The translations under genes were made by a program, and so were the position numbers. 64,000 nucleotides of DNA from JBAZWV01 sp041660225. Lineage in GTDB: Bacteria; Patescibacteriota; Patescibacteriia; 2-12-FULL-60-25. Where the stretch lies: NCBI GenBank assembly GCA_041660225.1, contig JBAZWV010000004.1, positions 8,153-72,152 of the forward strand, read 5' to 3'. A model generated the notes under the pieces. That model had not been told where the DNA came from and made no database searches. It was given only the letters and a program-made list of their open reading frames with translations. Positions within the stretch are counted from its first letter, which is position 1; each line of letters starts with the position of its first letter. Of this stretch, positions 58,456 through 64,000 are shown piece after piece.

Positions 58456-59793
58456 ATGGACGAATTCGGTAATCCCATTGGAGGCTTCGATATCGCCTCG
58501 TTCCTCGTGGCGTTCGGTGACAATCCGTTCGCCGCAATGTGGTTTTTGTTCACGCATGGGGGATTCCTCATCTTCTTTTGGATGGCGTGGTTTGTGGCTT
58601 CACAAATGTGGTTGGGGAACCGACAGATGAAGTACGCGGCCGCCAAGCAATGGATGGTTCTTGCGATCGATATTCCCAGGCTGACCGAGCAAACGCCGCG
58701 TGCCGTTGAAAATATTTTTGCCCACTGGGCCGGTGCGCATAGCCCAAATTCATGGAAGGAAAAATGGTTTGACGGCAGAAGTCAGGACACGATTTCGGTT
58801 GAGATGATCTCGATCGAGGGCCAGGTTCAATTTATCGTTCGCACGACGAGAAACCTTCGCGATCTTATCGAGGCGTCGATTTATGCCCAGTATCCGGACG
58901 CGGAAATCGTGGAAGTCGAGGATTACGTCAAAAAAGTCCCGCATCATTTTCCAGACAAGGAATGGGATATTTTTGGAACGGAAATGATTCCGGCCAAGCA
59001 CGGTTTGGACTTGTATCCGCTTCGGACGTATCCCGAATTCGAAGACAAGGTCTCGGGAGAATTTAAAGATCCGCTTGCCGTGTTGCTCGAAAACTTATCG
59101 CGTCTCGGACCGGGAGAGCAGGCGTGGTATCAGATTGTTTTGACGCCGATTGATCAAGTGGATTTTCGGAAGAAGGGGGAGAATCTTATCAAGAAATTGA
59201 CGGGACAGAAAGTTGAGACGCATAAGGGATTTGCGGATAAAGCGCTCGAATTTCCGCTCACGGCGATGAACATGGTTCTTGAAACAACCGGGATTATTGC
59301 CGGAACAGCTGCAAAAAAACCCGAGTCAAATCCGCTGAACAGCCGCATGTGGACGATGACGCCCGGAGAGCGTAAAGTGGTGGAGGCGGTCGAGAATAAA
59401 ATGTCGAAAATCGCCTATTCCTGCAAGGTTCGTTTCATGTTGGTTGCCAAGAAGGAGCTGATGAAGAAGTCACGCTTCGTTCATCCGTTTATCGGTTTTA
59501 TCAAGCAGTACAACACGAACGACATGCTTGCCTTGAAACCGGAAAGCAAGCATGTTGGAATGAATAACACGCTCTGGTTTTTTAAGGAGCGTCGCAATAA
59601 CGAGCGGAGAAACCATTTCATGCACATGTTCGCCGGAAGATCGAACTGGGCAGGGACAGAGAATTACTATCTGAACATCGAGGAACTCGCAACGCTCTGG
59701 CACTTCCCCATCTCGATGCAGGTCCGTTCGCCGCAACTGAAAAAGACAGAATCAAAACGCTCAGAACCTCCGATGAATCTTCCGTATATGTAA
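58456..59793 (+). CDS. membrane protein paired with a VirD4/TraD-like ATPase
   Basis: A 445-aa protein with one or two hydrophobic segments near the N-terminus (about 25-55, FLIFFWMAWFVASQMW) and a long soluble part. The region TVEMISIEGQVQFIVRTTRN-like (SVEMISIEGQVQFIVRTTRN) is followed by YAQYPDAEIVEVEDY, a pattern I know from CPR genomes just upstream of a DNA-transfer-type ATPase (labelled DUF8128 in some annotations). Function is unknown. The ATPase gene begins right after its stop codon, so the two proteins very likely act together at the membrane. The -10 box TATACT lies ten bases before the ATG. Confidence 0.82.
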   Translation: MDEFGNPIGGFDIASFLVAFGDNPFAAMWFLFTHGGFLIFFWMAWFVASQMWLGNRQMKYAAAKQWMVLAIDIPRLTEQTPRAVENIFAHWAGAHSPNSWKEKWFDGRSQDTISVEMISIEGQVQFIVRTTRNLRDLIEASIYAQYPDAEIVEVEDYVKKVPHHFPDKEWDIFGTEMIPAKHGLDLYPLRTYPEFEDKVSGEFKDPLAVLLENLSRLGPGEQAWYQIVLTPIDQVDFRKKGENLIKKLTGQKVETHKGFADKALEFPLTAMNMVLETTGIIAGTAAKKPESNPLNSRMWTMTPGERKVVEAVENKMSKIAYSCKVRFMLVAKKELMKKSRFVHPFIGFIKQYNTNDMLALKPESKHVGMNNTLWFFKERRNNERRNHFMHMFAGRSNWAGTENYYLNIEELATLWHFPISMQVRSPQLKKTESKRSEPPMNLPYM

Positions 59794-62064
59794 GTGTCCG
59801 ATCAGAATCGTTCTTTCGTCAGTTCCTTACCTTCTCGGGCTATGCCCATCGAATACAACCACGATCACGAAAACGAGATCACGCTCTTCGGCGCGACGAA
59901 CTTCCGCAATCAAATGCGGCGTTTTGGCATTAAGACGGATGACCGTCGCCGCCACATCTATGTGATCGGAAAAACGGGCATGGGAAAGACAACCTTGCTC
60001 GAAAACATGGTGCTTTCCGACATCATGGCAGGGCACGGTGTTTGTTACATTGATCCGCACGGTGACACGGCCGAGAAGATGTTGGATTATATTCCGTCGC
60101 ATCGCATCAACGATGTCGTGTATTTCAATCCTGCGGATTTGGATTTTCCAGTCGGCTTCAATATTCTTGAAACGACAAAAGAGGAGCAAAAGCATTTGGT
60201 CGCGTCCGGTCTCATGGGCGTGTTCAAAAAAATCTGGCCGGACGTGTGGAGTCCGCGCATGGAGTACATTCTCCTGAACTGCGTCCTTGCGTTGCTGGAT
60301 TATCCGGGCGCGACGCTTCTTGGCATCAACCGTTTGCTTGTCGACAAGGAATATCGTCAGCGTGTGATCGACAAGATCCGTAATCCAATCGTCAAAACCT
60401 TTTGGGTTGCAGAGTTTACATCATGGTCTGAAAAGTATGCGACGGAAGCCATCGCTCCGGTACAGAACAAGGTCGGGCAATTTTTGTCTGCTTCGATCAT
60501 CCGCAACATCGTTGCGCAGGTAAAATCCACCATCAATCCGCGTCAGATCATGGACGAAGGAAAGATTTTGATCGTGAACCTGTCCAAGGGAAAAATCGGT
60601 GAAGACAACATGCGGCTCTTGGGCGGGATGATCGTGACAAAAATTCAGCTCGCGGCGATGGAGCGCGTCGATATCAAACACGAAGTTGAACGACGCGATT
60701 TTTATCTGTACGTCGATGAATTCCAGAATTTCGCGAACGAATCGTTTGCCAACATCTTGTCCGAAGCGCGTAAGTACCGTTTGAACCTCGTCGTCGCACA
60801 CCAATATATCGCGCAGCTTGAAGAGGAAGTCGCCAAAGCGGTGTTCGGCAACGTGGGAACGCTCATCGTGATGCGTGTCGGTGCCGAAGACGCGACCTTC
60901 ATGGAACAGGAATTCACGCCGACCTATTTGCCGGAAGATTTGGTAAACTTGCCGAAGTTTCAGATGTATCTCAAGCTCATGGTGGACGGCGTTTCGACGC
61001 AGCCGTTCTCTGCGTCGACATTGCCTCCGATCGCCCAACGTACGTCGAGTGAAGAAAAAGTGATTGCGGTGTCGCGTGAACGCTATGCCGAGCATCGGTC
61101 CGTGATGGAAGAAAAAATTCTCCGCTGGAGCGGAATGGAAGCGCTGGGTGCGCCGACAGGGATCACGTATCCAGATATTTTGACGCAAGATGAGCGGGAG
61201 AGGCAGGAAGACGCACGCGTCGTGTTAACGCCTGCACCGCCAAGACCGGACAGGGATTACGATGCCCTAGGAGGATCATCAGCCTCTCAAGGGTCCGGAG
61301 AATATCTTCGGATTTCGCCGGAACGACTGTCTGCAATCGTGAAGCCGCCGCAGCAGCAGGCAAAGAAAGAAAAACCGAAATTTCCGCATACCTGTACGCG
61401 ATGCGGAAAGACATGGGACATGCCGATCCAGCTTGATACCTCGCGACCGATTTACTGCGCGGAATGTTTGCCGATCGTGCGTGATGAAAAGAAGATCAAG
61501 AAAACGGTCATGAAGTCCGCGATGTCCGAAGCGTTGACGGCGGATGACGGATCTTCGGTGATTGTTGACGCATCAGGTCCAGCGAATGAAACAGCGACAA
61601 AAAAACTAAAGGCTGTCTTGGATCCGGATATCGCACCGCGGCACCCGCCTGTAAACAAACCACGTCTTACCGGAGAGCGCCGTCCGTTGCCTGCGTCTGC
61701 TCCCGTTCCGCAGAAGGGAAATATTACAATCGTTCGTGATGAGAAACCGATTCGGTTGAGTCTGCTTGAAGAGTTGGAACGTGCAAAAGGAAAGCCGATC
61801 GAAACGAATAAGAAAAAATTGGAAGGTCAGGCGCGAGGCGAAACGCACGAGTATCGTGATGAAAAACCGGAACGAAAAGAACAGAAGAAAGAAGAACCAC
61901 CCGCTGTTCCGAAGCCCCAAGCTGCGCGTCCTGTGATGCCAGCAACAGGTGAGCCGCGCAGTGCGACCGTGTTCCGATCCACCGTCTCTTCCGTGCGGCC
62001 GCAATCGTCAGGAAATGGGCCAAAACCACTTGAGCCAGGGGAGCGTGTGACGTTTGATTCCTGA
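59794..62064 (+). CDS. VirD4/TraD-like coupling ATPase with zinc-binding linker
   Basis: A 756-aa RecA-fold ATPase of the VirD4/TraD/HerA group. Walker A is VIGKTGMGKTTLLENM, Walker B YLYVDEFQNFA, followed by RKYRLNLVVAHQYIAQL and a conserved end of the motor near residue 430. The C-terminal 300 residues are linker-like, with a four-cysteine zinc ribbon (CTRCGKTWDM...YCAEC, about residues 528-560) and a basic/proline-rich tail. The GTG at 59794 immediately follows the upstream stop; ATG 59842 is an alternative. Relatives pump DNA or proteins through membranes. No relaxase, VirB4 or pilus gene is in the window. Confidence 0.85.
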   Translation: MSDQNRSFVSSLPSRAMPIEYNHDHENEITLFGATNFRNQMRRFGIKTDDRRRHIYVIGKTGMGKTTLLENMVLSDIMAGHGVCYIDPHGDTAEKMLDYIPSHRINDVVYFNPADLDFPVGFNILETTKEEQKHLVASGLMGVFKKIWPDVWSPRMEYILLNCVLALLDYPGATLLGINRLLVDKEYRQRVIDKIRNPIVKTFWVAEFTSWSEKYATEAIAPVQNKVGQFLSASIIRNIVAQVKSTINPRQIMDEGKILIVNLSKGKIGEDNMRLLGGMIVTKIQLAAMERVDIKHEVERRDFYLYVDEFQNFANESFANILSEARKYRLNLVVAHQYIAQLEEEVAKAVFGNVGTLIVMRVGAEDATFMEQEFTPTYLPEDLVNLPKFQMYLKLMVDGVSTQPFSASTLPPIAQRTSSEEKVIAVSRERYAEHRSVMEEKILRWSGMEALGAPTGITYPDILTQDERERQEDARVVLTPAPPRPDRDYDALGGSSASQGSGEYLRISPERLSAIVKPPQQQAKKEKPKFPHTCTRCGKTWDMPIQLDTSRPIYCAECLPIVRDEKKIKKTVMKSAMSEALTADDGSSVIVDASGPANETATKKLKAVLDPDIAPRHPPVNKPRLTGERRPLPASAPVPQKGNITIVRDEKPIRLSLLEELERAKGKPIETNKKKLEGQARGETHEYRDEKPERKEQKKEEPPAVPKPQAARPVMPATGEPRSATVFRSTVSSVRPQSSGNGPKPLEPGERVTFDS

Positions 62065-62083
62065 GGTGATATTCTGGCCGTAT

Positions 62084-62764
62084 ATGGCCGAACGTGTCAC
62101 CTTTTCGACGTCTGATGGAGTTACGATTGTTGGCGATTGGATGGCAGCTCCAACCACGGTCGGAGCCGTTATTCTCTTGCACGCGATGAGCGTCAACCGT
62201 CGTTCGTGGGCTCCACTCCAGCCGATTCTTGCAAAACGCGGTTTAGCCTCTCTTTCGATCGACTTGCGCGGACACGGAGAGAGCGTTCAGGGTCCGGAAG
62301 AGTCGCGTATCGATTTTAAATCGTTTGGTGAGGGCGAACATCAGAGTTCCCTGTATGACGTCATTGCCGCGTATGAGTGGCTGTTACGCCGTGGAATTGA
62401 TGCGGATCACGTCACAGTCGGAGGCGCATCCATTGGCGCGAATCTCGCCGTTCAAATGCTGGGTGAAGAACCACGATTGCGTGGCGGCTTTTTGTTGTCG
62501 CCAGGCAGGAATTATCATGGGCTGAACTCCGTGAGCGATGCGGGTGCGATCCTGTCGCATCAATCCGTGTGGATCGCCGCGTCCGAAGGGGATGATCAGG
62601 AGGCGTTTGAATCTTCGAAAGAGACGTATGATGCGCTGTTCTCCGAACGAAAGATGTTTTTGCCGCTCAAGAATGCCGGACACGGAACGAACATGTTTAC
62701 CAGTAAACCCGAATTGATGGATCGGGTGGCGGATTTCCTCAAAGAGGCGACGCAAACAGTATGA
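62084..62764 (+). CDS. alpha/beta hydrolase
   Basis: A 226-aa alpha/beta hydrolase. The oxyanion-hole region is LLHAMSVNRRSW, the nucleophile elbow is GGASIGANLAV with the serine in G-x-S-x-G, and the catalytic His lies in NAGHGTNMF. An acidic residue in IAASEGDDQE is in the expected place. The ATG at 62084 has TGATATTCT eight bases upstream. No signal peptide is seen, so it is cytoplasmic. Substrate unknown; the family covers esterases and peptidases. Its end overlaps the next gene as ATGA. Confidence 0.88.
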   Translation: MAERVTFSTSDGVTIVGDWMAAPTTVGAVILLHAMSVNRRSWAPLQPILAKRGLASLSIDLRGHGESVQGPEESRIDFKSFGEGEHQSSLYDVIAAYEWLLRRGIDADHVTVGGASIGANLAVQMLGEEPRLRGGFLLSPGRNYHGLNSVSDAGAILSHQSVWIAASEGDDQEAFESSKETYDALFSERKMFLPLKNAGHGTNMFTSKPELMDRVADFLKEATQTV

Positions 62765-63639
62765 AGAAATTTGTCGGGGCGATCGTGACGGCCGTTATCC
62801 TGCTTTTGCCGCAGGTCGGATCTGCGTCGACGAGCGGACCGACGAAGCATGTGAACGCAATGGATTATTCGCGTTCTGACAAAGAATTCGCGTCGGCCAT
62901 CGTGATCGACCAAAAAAGCGGAGAAGTTCTCTATGAATACAAGCCGGATACGGCATGGTCTGCCGCGTCGCTTACAAAGCTGATGGGAGCGTTGGTGTTT
63001 ATGGATCAGGGCCTCAGCTGGAATAAGATCGTGGACATCCGTGCGCAAGACGAGGTTGGCGGTGGACGGCTTCGTGTGTCGTCCGGCGCGACGTTGCGTG
63101 TCGTTGATCTGCTGTATTCCAGTATTACGGCAAGCGCGAATAATGCGGCAATGGCGCTCGCACGGATCAGCGGGTTGGGTCAGGCGGGGTTCGTCAAAGC
63201 GATGAATGTAAAAGCGAAAGCACTTGGACTGGAGAATAGTACGTTCGTTGATGCGTCCGGCATGGATCCGAAAAATGTCACGACGGCGCGTGATATGGCG
63301 AAACTCGCGTCGATGGCGTTCAACACCGAAGCCATTCGAAAACCTTCAACCACGGGGAGCTACACATTTACGATTCGCAACACCGGCCAACGAAAGGAGC
63401 TCACGAATACCAACGATATCTTGACCAAGCCGGTGTACGATCCATTTTATGTGACGGGCGGGAAAACGGGGTTTCTCTATGAATCAATGTATAACCTTGC
63501 GCTGCGTGTAAAACCGACCGGCGAAAAAACGGCGGAGCGTTCGCTTATGGTTGTGGTGTTTGGTTCTCAAACGAGAGAAGCGAGTTTTAAGAGCGCGACA
63601 TCTTTAGCGAATTGGGCGTGGAAGGCATATAAATGGTAA
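62761..63639 (+). CDS. D-alanyl-D-alanine carboxypeptidase (S11 family)
   Basis: A 292-aa exported penicillin-binding-protein-type peptidase. A signal peptide (about 1-23) is followed by the three catalytic motifs: SxxK in AASLTKLM, SxN in TASANNAAM and KTG in GGKTGFL. S11 enzymes trim the last D-alanine from peptidoglycan stem peptides and so limit cross-linking. The usual C-terminal beta domain and membrane anchor are missing; the protein ends at NWAWKAYKW. It is coupled by ATGA to the hydrolase gene and followed by a long hairpin terminator. Confidence 0.92.
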   Translation: MKKFVGAIVTAVILLLPQVGSASTSGPTKHVNAMDYSRSDKEFASAIVIDQKSGEVLYEYKPDTAWSAASLTKLMGALVFMDQGLSWNKIVDIRAQDEVGGGRLRVSSGATLRVVDLLYSSITASANNAAMALARISGLGQAGFVKAMNVKAKALGLENSTFVDASGMDPKNVTTARDMAKLASMAFNTEAIRKPSTTGSYTFTIRNTGQRKELTNTNDILTKPVYDPFYVTGGKTGFLYESMYNLALRVKPTGEKTAERSLMVVVFGSQTREASFKSATSLANWAWKAYKW

Positions 63640-63645
63640 AAAAAT

Positions 63646-63725
63646 GACGTGGACTTCGTGGCTTGCGGATTCACGTTCAGGAGATGTTCAACTGTCCTCA
63701 GCTCACGAAGTCCACGTCTTTTTTT
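63646..63725 (+). terminator. long-stem terminator or structured element
   Basis: A perfect 15-bp stem (63646-63660 with 63704-63718) encloses a 43-base loop and is followed by seven T. The loop holds a smaller inner pairing (AGGA with TCCT). It is larger than the other terminators in the window. Confidence 0.8.
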
Positions 63726-63754
63726 CACTGCGAGGAGGAAGAAAGGGGGAGGGG

Positions 63755-63783
63755 TTGATAAAAGAGGATTTTTTTGGTATACA
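63755..63783 (+). promoter_or_regulatory. leaderless rlmN promoter
   Basis: TTGATA (63755-63760), 17-bp spacer, TATACA (63778-63783), six bases before the ATG. Confidence 0.75.
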
Positions 63784-63789
63784 GCATCC

Positions 63790-64000
63790 ATGAATCTTTC
63801 GGTTTTGAGTGAGGTGATGAAAGAAATGGGGCAGCCCGCGTTCCGGTTGGCACAGGCCAAGCGGGCGTTTTATGTTGAAATGCTGGCGGGTTGGCATGAA
63901 GTGACGCCGTTTTCGAAGGCGCTGCGTGATGAGCTTGAGAAGCGCGTGCCGTGGGATTCGCTGACGCCGGGGCGTGTTTTGGAGTCCTCGAACAAGGATA
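63790..64000 (+). CDS. rlmN: RlmN, 23S rRNA (adenine2503-C2)-methyltransferase, partial
   Basis: The first 70 codons of a gene that runs off the window edge. MGQPAFRLAQAKRAFYVEML matches the N-terminal accessory domain of RlmN, where GxPAFRxxQ is conserved. RlmN is a radical-SAM enzyme that methylates A2503 of 23S rRNA and A37 of some tRNAs. The radical-SAM Cys cluster lies beyond the window, so the call rests on the N-terminus alone. A leaderless-type promoter precedes it. Confidence 0.75.
   Translation, partial: MNLSVLSEVMKEMGQPAFRLAQAKRAFYVEMLAGWHEVTPFSKALRDELEKRVPWDSLTPGRVLESSNKD

Overview
The window looks like chromosomal DNA of a Candidate Phyla Radiation (Patescibacteria) bacterium. 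The evidence is the gene style: a UvrC that ends before its helix-hairpin-helix tail, a shortened UvrA, a dcw cluster reduced to mraZ-rsmH-ftsL, a membrane-anchored Clp ATPase, many small unnamed membrane proteins, and large secreted proteins carrying a module I know only from such genomes. Base composition is near balanced and codons favour C/G endings, which would fit a Ca. Uhrbacteria/Magasanikbacteria-like lineage. No rRNA or ribosomal-protein cluster lies in the window, so the lineage is a guess.

Layout. 1-5.1 kb: two unknown genes, engB with a GIY-YIG nuclease, a pirin, a cupin and small membrane proteins. 5.1-15 kb: a cell-surface block with an ice-binding-like protein, a 945-aa beta-helix protein, a sortase fused to DUF11-like repeats and a peptidoglycan-binding domain, and an 834-aa protein sharing those repeats. 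15.3-19.1 kb: an AT-rich island abutting the 3' end of tRNA-Trp, with three unknown genes and a recombinase-like gene remnant. 19.2-24.4 kb: a methyltransferase/FemAB-like fusion, a fourth surface protein and a lipoprotein. 24.4-33.8 kb: glycerate kinase, a transglutaminase-like protein, a T4 Rnl1-type RNA ligase, uvrA, several unknown genes and uvrC. 34-41.6 kb: mraZ-rsmH-ftsL with a four-repeat MraZ operator, a Clp ATPase, a WecA/MraY-type transferase and DUF192. 41.8-49 kb: rplU, a dnaB-ybaB-recR operon, an aromatic amino-acid permease, folD and glyA. 49-64 kb: murC-murB, hpf, secA, a MazG-like protein, a VIT transporter, secD (with an inserted parvulin region)-secF, a VirD4/TraD-like ATPase with a membrane partner, a hydrolase, a D,D-carboxypeptidase and the start of rlmN.

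Expression logic. Many conserved genes have a sigma70-type promoter (TTGnnn, 17-bp spacer, TAnnnT) whose -10 box ends only 5-12 bases before the start codon, so their mRNAs should be leaderless or nearly so and lack a Shine-Dalgarno site. A second set, mostly unknown genes plus the RNA ligase, has strong GGAGG-type ribosome sites and usually its own terminator. This contrast, the surface block, the SecD-parvulin fusion and the tRNA-linked island are the main points of interest.
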